Source of the DNA: Azospirillum brasilense
GTDB taxonomy: Bacteria; Pseudomonadota; Alphaproteobacteria; Azospirillales; Azospirillaceae
Assembly: GCF_007827815.1 (NCBI RefSeq)
Contig: NZ_VITH01000017.1
Coordinates: forward strand, 62,001 to 126,000
Length of the DNA: 64,000 nucleotides
Direction of reading: 5' to 3'
Positions 1 to 8,372 of the stretch are shown one piece after another. A program made the translations under genes and the position numbers. Numbering within the stretch: the first letter of the stretch is position 1; the number at the start of each line of letters is the position of its first letter. A model generated the notes under the pieces. That model was not told the DNA's origin. It searched no databases and saw nothing but the letters and a program-made list of their open reading frames with translations.

Positions 1-639
1 CTCCACCATCAGGATGGTGCGGTCGGCGGAAACGCGCTTGATGAGGGCGGCGGTGCCCTCGATGTCCTCGTGGCCCATGCCGGCCAGCGGCTCGTCAAGC
101 AGCATCACCTCCGGGTCGAGTGCGAGCGTGGTGGCGATCTCCAGCGCGCGCTTGCGCCCGTAGGGCAGCTCGGCGGCCAGATGGTCGGCCCACGGGGTGA
201 GGTTCACCGCCTCGATCAGCTCCAGCGCGCGGCCCCGCAGGTCGCGCAGCGTCTCCTCGGACTTCCAGAAATGGAAGCTGGTGCCGAGCGGGCGCTGCAA
301 CGCGACGCGGACATTCTCCAGCACGCTGAGGTGCGGGAAGACCGCGGAGATCTGGAAGGAGCGGACCATGCCGAGCAGCGCCACGTCGGCGGGCTTCATG
401 GCGGTGATGTCTCGTCCCTTGTAGAGAATCCGGCCGCGCGTCGGTGTCAGGAACTTGGTCAGCAGGTTGAAGACCGTGCTCTTGCCCGCCCCGTTCGGGC
501 CGATCAGCGCGTGGATGGTGCCGCGGCGGACCTGGAGGTTCACCTCCTTCACCGCGACGAAGCCCTTGAACTCCATCGTCAGGCCACGCGCTTCCAGAAT
601 GATGTCGCCGGTGTGCCCGGTCATGTGTCCGGTGGTCAT
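1..639 (-). CDS. livG: Branched-chain/organic-acid type ABC transporter ATP-binding protein (LivG-like), 3' end cut by window
   Basis: Cytoplasmic ATPase subunit of a Liv-type (HAAT family) importer. The readable 213 codons contain a Walker A motif GPNGAGKST at about residues 47-55, the signature region ELPYGRKRALEIA, and Walker B VMLLDEPLAG. The C-terminus lies beyond the left edge. The ATG at 639 is preceded by GGGAAAGGACAG, a good ribosome binding site. It sits 115 bp downstream of the periplasmic binding protein gene on the same strand, so the two probably serve one importer, with permease genes and the second ATPase outside the window. The family assignment is clear. The substrate is unknown, but the adjacent CoA-transferase, lyase and dehydrogenase genes suggest a carboxylic acid rather than an amino acid. 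Confidence 0.93.
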   Translation of the reverse strand, partial: MTTGHMTGHTGDIILEARGLTMEFKGFVAVKEVNLQVRRGTIHALIGPNGAGKSTVFNLLTKFLTPTRGRILYKGRDITAMKPADVALLGMVRSFQISAVFPHLSVLENVRVALQRPLGTSFHFWKSEETLRDLRGRALELIEAVNLTPWADHLAAELPYGRKRALEIATTLALDPEVMLLDEPLAGMGHEDIEGTAALIKRVSADRTILMVE

Positions 640-754
640 GTCTGTCCTTTCCCGGTGATGAGCCGGCCTCGCGCCGTTCGCGCAAGGGGCGCGACGCCGC
701 CGGTGCCGCGTCGCCGCGTCGCCGAAGCGCCGCGCCCCGACGGCGTGTTTCGCC

Positions 755-1984
755 TTACATCTTCTTGACGAGCGGGCAGTCGCTTTCGGACAGCGGCCGG
801 AAGGCGCGTTCGGCGGGAACGCTGCGGACCAGCTTGTAATAGTCCCAGGGCGCCTTGGACTCCGCGGGGGTCTTCACCTGGAACAGATGCATGTCGCGCA
901 GCACCCGGCCGTCCTCGCGCACCGAGCCGTTCTTCGTCATGAAGTCGTTCACCGGGGTCGCCTTCATCGTCTTCATGACGTCGGGGGCGGCGTCCGTCCC
1001 GGCGGCCTTGATCGCCTTCAGGTAATGGCTGACCGCGCCGTAGACGCCAGCCTGATAGAAGGTCGGCATCGCCTTGCGCTTCTCGAAGAAGCGCTTGGAG
1101 AAGGCGCGCGTCCCGTCGTCCATGTCCCAGTAGAAGGGGGTGGTCAGCATGATGTCCTGGGTCGCCGGCAGGCCCAGCGCATGGACCTCGCTGATGGCGA
1201 GCAGCAACGCCACGATGTTCTTGCCCGACTGGCCGAGCCCGAACTCCGCCGCCTGCTTGATCGCGTTCTGGGTGTCGGCCCCGGCGGTGGCGAGCGCCAC
1301 GACCTTCGCCGGCGACGCCTGGGCCTGGAGCAGGAAGGACGAGAAGTCGGCGTTGTTGGCCGGCACGCGGACGCTGCCCAGCACCTTGCCCTTCTGGCTT
1401 TCGACGACGGCGCCGGTGTCACGCTCCAGCGCATGGCCGAAGGCGTAGTCCGAGGTCAGGAAGTACCAGCTGCTCAGGCCCGAGGCCACCACCGCCTCCG
1501 CCGTCACATGGGCGAGGGCGTAGGTGTCGTAGGTCCAATGCAGCCCGTTCGGTGTGCAGGCCTTGCCGGTCAGGTCCGAACTGGCCGGGGAGGAGAAGAT
1601 GGCGACGCGGTTGGCCTCCTTGGTGATCTGCTGCACGGCCAGCGCCACCGCGGAGTTCGGCACGTCGATGATGGCGTCCACCTGATCGACGTCGTACCAG
1701 CGCCGCGCCGTCGAGGCGCCGATGTCGGCCTTGTTCTGATGGTCGGCGAAGATCAGCTCGACGGGCGTGCCGTTGATGGCGCCGCCGAAATCCTCCACCG
1801 CCATCTGCGCGGCGGCGATCGAGCCCTGTCCGGTGCTGTCGGAGAGCTGGCCCGACAGATCGGTCAGGATGCCGATCTTGATCTTGCCGTCGCTGTAGGC
1901 GGCGCCCTGGGCGTGGGCCGGTGCGGACTGGGCCTGGGCGAGCAGGCAGGCGGCGATGGCCGCCGTCACGGCGTAGCGCTTCAC
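755..1984 (-). CDS. ABC transporter periplasmic substrate-binding protein (Peripla_BP_6/LivJ-like)
   Basis: Periplasmic solute receptor of a Liv-type importer, 409 aa. I chose the GTG at 1984 because GGGAGGAAATC stands directly upstream and the protein then begins with a basic residue, a hydrophobic stretch and an AHAQ-type signal peptidase site near residue 26. The mature part opens with KIKIGILTDLSGQL, the first strand of the leucine-binding-protein fold, and contains TSDYAFGHALERD, typical of the family's second lobe. A longer open frame to 2218 exists, but that stretch lies inside the neighbouring flavoprotein gene. The gene sits 46 bp downstream of that flavoprotein gene, so it probably belongs to the same operon. 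The ligand cannot be deduced from sequence. Confidence 0.92.
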   Translation of the reverse strand: MKRYAVTAAIAACLLAQAQSAPAHAQGAAYSDGKIKIGILTDLSGQLSDSTGQGSIAAAQMAVEDFGGAINGTPVELIFADHQNKADIGASTARRWYDVDQVDAIIDVPNSAVALAVQQITKEANRVAIFSSPASSDLTGKACTPNGLHWTYDTYALAHVTAEAVVASGLSSWYFLTSDYAFGHALERDTGAVVESQKGKVLGSVRVPANNADFSSFLLQAQASPAKVVALATAGADTQNAIKQAAEFGLGQSGKNIVALLLAISEVHALGLPATQDIMLTTPFYWDMDDGTRAFSKRFFEKRKAMPTFYQAGVYGAVSHYLKAIKAAGTDAAPDVMKTMKATPVNDFMTKNGSVREDGRVLRDMHLFQVKTPAESKAPWDYYKLVRSVPAERAFRPLSESDCPLVKKM

Positions 1985-2030
1985 GATTTCCTCCCAATGA
2001 ATCCTTGGACCCGAGATTTTCTTATGATGA

Positions 2031-3563
2031 TCAGCCGGCGTTCCGCGACGCGGCCATGGTCTGGGCCGCGTGCTGGGCGGCGAGCCGGCCGAACACGGCG
2101 CCGCGCAGGACCGAGGTCGAGCCGGTGTAGACCTGATGGTAGAGGCCGACCGTCTCGCCCGCCGCGTAGAGGCCGGGCATCGGTTGGCCGTTGCCGTCGA
2201 GAACGCGGGCGTCCACATCCACCTTCAGCCCGCCGAAAGTGAAGCAGTTGGCCGAGACGATGGGGAAGGCGCGGAACGGCCCCTTGACCAGCGGGCGCGC
2301 CCAATTGGTCTTGGCCGGGGTCAGGCCGGTCGTCGCCAGACCGTCCACCCGCGTCGGGTCGAAACCGGCGGCGTCGGCCGGGCAGGCGGCGTTGTAGGCG
2401 GCGACCGTCGCCTTGGTGGCCTCGGCCGGCAGGCCGAGCTTCTCGATCAGGGCGTCGAGCGTCGGCGCCTCGATGGCCGGCACGTCGCTGCGGATGCTGG
2501 TGCGCCAGCGCGGGATGTCTTCCACCTGATCGTCGAACAGGACGTAGGCGAGCCCGTCCGGCTGGTCGGCGACAACGCGCGTGATGTGGTCGTAGGTGGC
2601 GTCGGCGGTGCCCGGCGCCTCGTCGAGGAAGCGCTCGCCCCGCTTGTTGACCAGCACGCCGTAGGGCCAGATGAAGATCACCGCCTCGGGCTGGCGGGAG
2701 CGCGGATCGACCGGCTCGGCGTGGTAGGAGCCGAAATCGCCGGCCGGCGCCGCTCCGGCGTCGAGCGCCATGCGGATGCCCTCGCCGCGGTTGTAGTAGC
2801 CGCCGCGCGCCACCGGCCGCACATGCTTGGCGCGCGCCCCCATGTAGCGGGTCATCATCTCCGTGTTGCCCTGGTAGCCACCCGAGGCCAGCACCGTCGA
2901 ACGGCCGCGGATGGCGACACGCAGGCCGTCCGGCCCGGTGGCGTGGACGCCGCCGATGCGGCCCTGTTCGTCGCGCAGCAGGTCGAGCGCGGTGGTGCGG
3001 TAGAGCACGCGGGCGCCCAGCGCCTTTGCCTCCGCCATCAGCCGCTCGATCAGGGCGAGGCCGCCGCCCTGGGCGGCGATGCGCTGGGTGTTCTGGGTCA
3101 GCAGATAGATCGGCTGCGGCTCGAAGCGCAGGCCGAACTCCTTGAGCCAGCCGATGGTCGTCGGCACCCGCTCGGCGAAGCGGGCGATCACCTCCGGATC
3201 GGGGAAGGGATGGGCCTTCACGTAATCGGGCCAGTATTCATAGGGCTCGGCGGCGGCGGCCAGCACGTTGGGGTCGATGTTCAGCCCGGCGTTGGCGGCG
3301 AAATGCTCCTCGAAATCGTCGGCGATCTCGGAATCGTTCTTCATCCGCATGTAGGCTTCGGTCCAGCGCGAGTTGCCGCCGAAATCCTCCTCCGGCGCCC
3401 GCTCCAGCAGCGTGACCGACAGCCCGGCCTGCAGCGCCGTCACCGCCGCCGAAAGCCCGGCGATGCCGCAGCCGACGATCACCAGATCGCTGATTTCATT
3501 GTCGCTGGGGGTGTCGCTGGCGATGTTGTTGCCGGCCGGGCTCATCCTGGTTTCCTCCGTCAT
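2031..3563 (-). CDS. FAD-dependent oxidoreductase, fumarate reductase/TcuA (tricarballylate dehydrogenase)-like flavoprotein
   Basis: Probable FAD-linked dehydrogenase of about 510 aa. A Rossmann motif GCGIAG (about residues 31-36) and the downstream GGNSRWTEAYMR resemble the FAD_binding_2 family that includes tricarballylate dehydrogenase, 3-ketosteroid dehydrogenases and fumarate reductase flavoproteins. The C-terminal segment FTFGGLKVDVDARV followed by PGLYAAGETVG is the usual second FAD contact of this family. Two starts are plausible. The ATG at 3563 follows AGGAG at 9 nt, and the ATG at 3545 follows a stronger GGAGG at 8 nt; the difference is only six residues. It lies between the CoA-transferase and the binding-protein genes, so it probably oxidises the transported acid or a derivative. 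The substrate is not determinable here. Confidence 0.85.
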   Translation of the reverse strand: MTEETRMSPAGNNIASDTPSDNEISDLVIVGCGIAGLSAAVTALQAGLSVTLLERAPEEDFGGNSRWTEAYMRMKNDSEIADDFEEHFAANAGLNIDPNVLAAAAEPYEYWPDYVKAHPFPDPEVIARFAERVPTTIGWLKEFGLRFEPQPIYLLTQNTQRIAAQGGGLALIERLMAEAKALGARVLYRTTALDLLRDEQGRIGGVHATGPDGLRVAIRGRSTVLASGGYQGNTEMMTRYMGARAKHVRPVARGGYYNRGEGIRMALDAGAAPAGDFGSYHAEPVDPRSRQPEAVIFIWPYGVLVNKRGERFLDEAPGTADATYDHITRVVADQPDGLAYVLFDDQVEDIPRWRTSIRSDVPAIEAPTLDALIEKLGLPAEATKATVAAYNAACPADAAGFDPTRVDGLATTGLTPAKTNWARPLVKGPFRAFPIVSANCFTFGGLKVDVDARVLDGNGQPMPGLYAAGETVGLYHQVYTGSTSVLRGAVFGRLAAQHAAQTMAASRNAG

Positions 3564-3590
3564 TTCATTCGTCTCCTGACCTGTCCCGCT

Positions 3591-4853
3591 TCATCCGGCG
3601 AGGCGTTTCTGATTCTTGCCCGGTGCACGGTCGGTGGTGCCATTGATGGTGCCATCGGCCACGATGATCCCGGCCTCCACCAGCCGCTCGACCACCGCGG
3701 GGTCGTAGCCGGCCTCGGCCAGCACGGCGCGCGTGTCCTGGCCGACGCGCGGCGGATCGCATCGGATCGCCAGATCCGCGTCCGCCACATGGATCGGCAG
3801 CCGCGGCAGGGCGGTCCGCACCCCGTTGGGCAGGGTGGTCGGCATCAGCCCGCCGGTCGCCCGCAGATGCGGGTCGTCGAACAGGTCCTCCGGCCGGGCG
3901 ATCGGGGCGAAGGGGATGCGGGCGCGCTCGCACACCGACACCGCCTCCTCCATCGACAGGCCGCCGAACAGCGCCGTCAGCAGCGGCAGCAGGCGCGCCC
4001 GGGCGGCGATGCGGTCGTTGTTGGTGCGGAACTGCGGATCGTCGCGCAGGTCCGGCCGGTCGATGGTGGCGCAGAAGCGCTCCCAATGGCTGTCAGTGGT
4101 GATCCCGACGAAGATCGGCCGCCCGTCGGCGGTGTGGAAGGTCTCGTAGACCGCCCAGGCCGACACGCGCTCCGGCATCGGCGGGATCGGCGCGTCCGAC
4201 TGGGCGGCGTAGCAGAGATGCTGCCCCATCAGGAACACCGTGGTCTCAAACAGGGCGGATTCGACGGTCTGCCCCCGGCCGGTCCGCTCCCGCTCGCGCA
4301 GCGCCACCAGGATGGCGATGACCGCGAACATGCCGCCGGTGATGTCCACCACCGAGGTGCCGGCGCGCAGCGGCCGGCCGCTCGGCCCGGTCATGTAGGC
4401 GAGCCCGGTCATCATCTGCACCACCTCGTCGAGGGCGAGGCGCCCGGCGTACGGGCCGTCGAGGAAGCCTTTCAGGCTGGCGTAGATCAGCCGCGGGTTG
4501 ACGGCGGCCAGCGTCTCGGCGCCCAACCCCAGCCGGTCCATTGTGCCGGGGGCGAAATTCTCCACCAGCACGTCGGTCTCGGCGACGAGGCGGCGGGCGA
4601 TCTCGCGTCCTTCCGGCGATTTCAGGTCGACGGCGAGCGAACGCTTGTTGCGGTTGAAATAGCCGAAATAGCCGGTGCCGAAGCCCTTCAGATGGCGGGT
4701 GGGCTCGCCGTTGGGCACCGGCTCGATCTTCACCACGTCGGCGCCGAGGTCGGCGAGGATCATGGCGCAGGACGGCCCCATCACCGTGTGGCCGAAGTCG
4801 AGCACCTTGACGCCGGCCAGGGGCAGCGGATTGTCGGCGGACGGGCCGGTCAT
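3591..4853 (-). CDS. CaiB/BaiF (class III) CoA-transferase
   Basis: Family III CoA-transferase of 420 aa, which moves CoA between carboxylic acids through an aspartyl-CoA thioester. The N-terminal LAGVKVLDFGHTVMGPSCA and the motif GTSVVDITGG are family hallmarks. Asp170 in the second motif aligns with the catalytic aspartate of formyl-CoA transferase (Asp169). The length is usual for the family. Its ATG overlaps the stop of the upstream lyase gene by 4 nt, suggesting translational coupling. It probably activates a di- or tricarboxylic acid to its CoA ester for cleavage by that lyase. Acceptor and donor are inference only. Confidence 0.93.
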   Translation of the reverse strand: MTGPSADNPLPLAGVKVLDFGHTVMGPSCAMILADLGADVVKIEPVPNGEPTRHLKGFGTGYFGYFNRNKRSLAVDLKSPEGREIARRLVAETDVLVENFAPGTMDRLGLGAETLAAVNPRLIYASLKGFLDGPYAGRLALDEVVQMMTGLAYMTGPSGRPLRAGTSVVDITGGMFAVIAILVALRERERTGRGQTVESALFETTVFLMGQHLCYAAQSDAPIPPMPERVSAWAVYETFHTADGRPIFVGITTDSHWERFCATIDRPDLRDDPQFRTNNDRIAARARLLPLLTALFGGLSMEEAVSVCERARIPFAPIARPEDLFDDPHLRATGGLMPTTLPNGVRTALPRLPIHVADADLAIRCDPPRVGQDTRAVLAEAGYDPAVVERLVEAGIIVADGTINGTTDRAPGKNQKRLAG

Positions 4854-5677
4854 GCGCCGCCTCCCGGCACCGGGCGCGGCGCGGCGCCGTCGTAGCGGTA
4901 GGGGATGGACGGCGGCATCGGCCCCTTGATCCGGCCGCCCTGCTGCGACTGCTCCCAGGCGTGCGCCAGGATGCCGACCGAGCGCGACAGCACGAACAGC
5001 CCGCGCCCGAGCCCGGACGGGAAGCCGAGTTCGGCGAACACCACGGCGGTGGCGCCGTCAATGTTCATCGGCACGCGCTTGCCCTTGCGGGCGGCCAGCG
5101 CGTCCTCGACGGCGCGGCCGATGGCGGCGACCTCCCCGGTCACCGCCCCCTCGCCCTTCGCCTCCTCCACCAGGGCCAGCAGGCGGCCGGCGCGGGGATC
5201 GACGGGGTGGAAGCGGTGGCCGAAGCCGGGAATGTGCTCGCGCCGCTCCAGCCGGGCGGCGATCTCGGCGTCCGCCGCCGCGGCCAGGGTGGCGCCTTCC
5301 GCCATGCGGGCGGCGATGGTCGTGTACAACTCCATGCATTGCTGGCCGGCGCCGCCATGGACGTCGCCCAGCGCGTTGATGCCGGAGGCCATGGCGTTGT
5401 TCAGCCCGACGCCGCAGGTGGCGGCCATGCGGGCCGTGGCGATGGACGGCGCCTGCGGCCCGTGGTCCACCGCCGCGACCAGCGCGGCCCCCAGCAGCCG
5501 GCCCTGCGCCGGCGTCGGCAGGTCGCCGCGCAGCATCAGCCAGACCATGTCGGGGAAGCCGATCGTGCCGATCAGCTCCTCGATGGCGTAGCCGCGCACC
5601 CGGATCGAACCTGGATGGATGTCGATGATCGACGTCCGCCACCAGGCGGCGGCGGTATCGATGGTCGCTTCGGACAT
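4850..5677 (-). CDS. Citryl-CoA lyase-like protein (citrate synthase superfamily, short form)
   Basis: Citrate-synthase-fold protein of 275 aa, much shorter than true citrate synthases (about 420 aa), as in the citryl-CoA lyase/CcsA-like group. Three catalytic positions are visible: His107 in GDVHGGA, His154 in GFGHRFHPVDPRA, and Asp208 in MNIDGAT. Known short-form relatives cleave citryl-CoA or similar 3-hydroxyacyl-CoAs to acetyl-CoA plus a 2-oxoacid. The ATG at 5677 is preceded by GGGAG, and the stop overlaps the CoA-transferase start. The pair therefore looks like an activate-then-cleave module. Direction and substrate are inferred. A methylcitrate-type condensation is an alternative but less likely, given the length and the coupled CoA-transferase. 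Confidence 0.85.
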   Translation of the reverse strand: MSEATIDTAAAWWRTSIIDIHPGSIRVRGYAIEELIGTIGFPDMVWLMLRGDLPTPAQGRLLGAALVAAVDHGPQAPSIATARMAATCGVGLNNAMASGINALGDVHGGAGQQCMELYTTIAARMAEGATLAAAADAEIAARLERREHIPGFGHRFHPVDPRAGRLLALVEEAKGEGAVTGEVAAIGRAVEDALAARKGKRVPMNIDGATAVVFAELGFPSGLGRGLFVLSRSVGILAHAWEQSQQGGRIKGPMPPSIPYRYDGAAPRPVPGGGA

Positions 5678-5715
5678 GGGAATGCTCCCGGGGCAAGGCC
5701 CCTGCAGGCCCGGCC

Positions 5716-7194
5716 TCAGCCGAGCACGAAGGGGTTGGCGCGGTTGGGCTTGGTGGTGATCCAGACGCTCTTGGTCTGGAGATACTCCTTGATCGCCTCC
5801 ACGCCGCCCTCGCGGCCGAGGCCGGAGCGCTTGTAGCCGCCGAAGGGCGTGGTGAAGCTGGTGGAGCGATAGTTGTTCACCCACACCGTCCCGGCGCGCA
5901 GCCGGTCCACGCACTGCATCGCGCGGTGCAGGTCGCGCGTCCACACGCCGGCCGCCAGACCGAACTCGACGTCGTTGGCGATGCGCAGCGCGTCCTCCTC
6001 GTCCTCGAAGGGGATGACACAGAGCACCGGGCCGAACACCTCCTCCTGGGCGATGCGCATGTCGTTGCGGACGCCGGTGAAGATGGTCGGCGCGACGAAC
6101 TGCCCCTGGCCGTACTCCGGTCCCGACAGGGCATGGCCGCCGAGCGCGCAGACCGCGCCCTCCGCCTTGGCCATCTCGATCATCCGCAGGATCTTCTCCC
6201 ACTGCGCGCGGGTGGCGATGGGTCCGATCTGCGTGTCCATCTTCGACGGATCACCGATGCGCGCCTCGCCCGCCGCCGCGACCAGCTTCTCCACGAAGGC
6301 GTCGTGGATGGTCTTCTGCACCAGCAGGCGCGAGCCGGCCATGCAGGTCTGGCCCGAGGCGCCGAACACGCCGGAGATGGCGCCCTTCACCGCCTGGTCG
6401 AGGTCGGCGTCGTCGAAGACGATGTTCGGCGACTTGCCGCCCAGTTCCAGCGTCACCTTCTTCAGGCCCGGCGCCGCCGCCTCGTTGACGCGCTGGCCGC
6501 CGATGTCGCCGCCGGTGAAGGCGACCTTGGCGGTCAGGCGATGGCGGACCAGCGGCTCGCCGACCTCGCCGCCGAAGCCGGTGACGACGTTGACGACGCC
6601 GCGCGGGAAGCCCGCCTCATGGGCCAGCTTCGCCAGCTCCAGGATGGAGGCGGAGGTGTATTCCGACGGCTTGATGACGATGGTGTTCCCGGCGGCCAGG
6701 GCCGGGGCCATCTTCCAGGTGGTCAGAGCCAGCGGCGAGTTCCACGGCGTGATGGCGACGACGACGCCGAGCGGCTCGTACTTCACATAGTTGAAGACGT
6801 CGGCCTTGTTGATCGGCACGACGGCGCCCTGAACCTTGTCGGCAAGGCCGGCGTAGTAATGGAACCACTGGGCGACGTTGCGCACCTGCCCGCTGACCTC
6901 GGCCATCAGCTTGCCGTTGTCGCGCTGCTCGATGGCGCCCAGCCGGTCGACGTTGCGCTCGATCAGCTCGGCCAGCCGGCGCAGCAGGGCGCCGCGCTGG
7001 GTCGCGGTCAGCCCGGCCCATTCCGGAGCCAGGAAGGCGCGGTGCGCCGCTTCGATCGCGCGATCGGCGTCGCCCTGCGTCCCGCGCGGAATCTCCGCCC
7101 ACGCCCGTCCCGAATAGGGCTCCGTCGATTCGAACCACTCGTTGGACACCGGATCGCACCAGTCCCCGTCGATGAACAGCCTGTAGCGTTCCAC
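5716..7194 (-). CDS. NAD(P)-dependent aldehyde dehydrogenase
   Basis: Aldehyde dehydrogenase superfamily enzyme of 492 aa that oxidises an aldehyde to its acid. Visible hallmarks are the nucleotide-binding ITPWNSPLAL region, the general base Glu250 in LELGGKSPN, and the nucleophile Cys284 in GASGQTCMAGSRL. I prefer the GTG at 7194, which follows GAGG at 6 nt and opens with the usual ERYRLFIDGDW. An upstream ATG at 7230 would place twelve basic, non-family residues inside the regulatory inverted repeat. This is the first gene of the six-gene minus-strand operon, 38 bp ahead of the citryl-CoA lyase-like gene and facing the IclR gene. The specific aldehyde is unknown. The neighbours suggest a semialdehyde product of the lyase step. 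Confidence 0.93.
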   Translation of the reverse strand: MERYRLFIDGDWCDPVSNEWFESTEPYSGRAWAEIPRGTQGDADRAIEAAHRAFLAPEWAGLTATQRGALLRRLAELIERNVDRLGAIEQRDNGKLMAEVSGQVRNVAQWFHYYAGLADKVQGAVVPINKADVFNYVKYEPLGVVVAITPWNSPLALTTWKMAPALAAGNTIVIKPSEYTSASILELAKLAHEAGFPRGVVNVVTGFGGEVGEPLVRHRLTAKVAFTGGDIGGQRVNEAAAPGLKKVTLELGGKSPNIVFDDADLDQAVKGAISGVFGASGQTCMAGSRLLVQKTIHDAFVEKLVAAAGEARIGDPSKMDTQIGPIATRAQWEKILRMIEMAKAEGAVCALGGHALSGPEYGQGQFVAPTIFTGVRNDMRIAQEEVFGPVLCVIPFEDEEDALRIANDVEFGLAAGVWTRDLHRAMQCVDRLRAGTVWVNNYRSTSFTTPFGGYKRSGLGREGGVEAIKEYLQTKSVWITTKPNRANPFVLG

Positions 7195-7210
7195 CCTTCG
7201 CCTCGCAGAA

Positions 7211-7247
7211 GTTCTGTTAGATAGAACCATGTTTCATCTAAGAGAAC
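7211..7247. promoter_or_regulatory. Inverted-repeat operator between ALDH operon and iclR gene
   Basis: Two related 17-bp units lie head to head in the divergent intergenic region. GTTCTGTTAGATAGAAC is at 7211-7227, and GTTTCATCTAAGAGAAC is at 7231-7247. The reverse complement of the second is GTTCTCTTAGATGAAAC, which matches the first at 14 of 17 positions. The 12-bp outer arms GTTCTnTTAGAT form an inverted repeat around a 13-bp centre. Position and symmetry suit an IclR dimer or tetramer site controlling both the catabolic operon and the regulator. The assignment to the neighbouring regulator is inference. Confidence 0.65.
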
Positions 7248-7399
7248 ATAGGCGTACTAAATGCGTCAACCCCGAACCGTTCGCCCTCCCACTTTTTTCC
7301 GCCCCGGCCATCCTTGACGTCCGACGGTTGTGTCGGGGAAAAATGCGCGCTAAGGCTGCCAATGGCCAAGGCCGCCAGGCTGCCAATGAAGGATGCGAT

Positions 7400-8137
7400 A
7401 TGACCGACGCAAAGCCCAAGACGACCATGGCCACGACCACAGCCACGACCACGGCCTCCGCCGGCGGAGTGGAGGCCGTCGACCGGGCGCTGAGCATCGT
7501 CGGCTGCTTCCAGGCGGGCGATCACGCGCTGAGTTTGACGGAGATCGCGGCGCGGACCGGGCTCTACAAGAGCACCATCCTGCGGCTGACCGTGTCCCTG
7601 GAGAAGGCCGGCTATCTCGTCCGCCACCAGGACAAGTCCTACCGGCTCGGCCCGGAGCTGATGCGGCTGGGGGGACTCTACCAACGCTCCCTGCGCCTGG
7701 AGGACCATGTCCGGCCGGTGCTGCGCCAGCTGATGCGCGAGAGCGGGGAGAGCGCGTCCTTCTTCCGGCGCGAAGGGGCGTGGCGGATCTGCGCGTTCCG
7801 CGAGGATTCGACGCAGGCGATCCGCGACCACGTCCACGAAGGCGACCGCCTGCCCCTGGACCGGGGGGCCGCCGGCCATGTGCTCCTCCGCTTCGCCGGA
7901 GCGGTGTCGGCGGAGGACTTCGCCGCCCTGCCCCTGCTGTCCTTCGGCGAGCGCGAATCCGAAACCGGCGCCGCCGCCGTTCCGGTCTTCTCCCAGCGGG
8001 AGGGGCTGGTCGGCGCCCTGACCCTGTCGGGCCCGCTGACCCGCTTCACCGAGGAGCGCGTGGCGGTGATGATGCCCCTGTTGCTGGCCGCCGGCCACCG
8101 GCTGTCGGAAACCCTGGGCGGCCATTACCCGAGCTGA
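7400..8137 (+). CDS. IclR family transcriptional regulator
   Basis: DNA-binding regulator of 245 aa with the usual IclR layout. An N-terminal winged helix-turn-helix contains TEIAARTGLYKSTILRL and SLEKAGYLVR, and a GAF-like effector-binding domain starts near residue 90, with LPLDRGAAGHVLL in the usual place. The ATG at 7400 has AAGGA 8 nt upstream. The open frame extends back to 7229, but that part would overlap the operator and does not look like the family. A Thr/Ala-rich tract follows the start. It faces the aldehyde dehydrogenase operon and is its probable local regulator. The effector is probably a substrate or intermediate of that pathway. Confidence 0.9.
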   Translation: MTDAKPKTTMATTTATTTASAGGVEAVDRALSIVGCFQAGDHALSLTEIAARTGLYKSTILRLTVSLEKAGYLVRHQDKSYRLGPELMRLGGLYQRSLRLEDHVRPVLRQLMRESGESASFFRREGAWRICAFREDSTQAIRDHVHEGDRLPLDRGAAGHVLLRFAGAVSAEDFAALPLLSFGERESETGAAAVPVFSQREGLVGALTLSGPLTRFTEERVAVMMPLLLAAGHRLSETLGGHYPS

Positions 8138-8372
8138 GGGTTCGTCTGCGGGCGGAGCCGGGGGGCGTCGCTCTGCCCAGGCGGCTTGCCAGCGCCGCCG
8201 CCTTGCGGTAGAAAACACCTCTGGTCGGCAGTTCACCAAGGCGTCGCCGCCCCGTTCCGGGGAGCTAAACCTGCCACGACACCCCATCGACCGACACCTC
8301 ATCGCGTGCCGCGTCGGAAGTTGGCGACCACCGGCATCCCTCCGCGGATTGGCGCGTTGTGAGGATGAATCC

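Noticed and set aside
2070..4895. Plus-strand open frame of 941 codons
   Set aside because: It is antisense to the flavoprotein and CoA-transferase genes, has a His/Arg/Gly/Ala-rich composition without any family pattern, and is explained by high GC content that removes stop codons.
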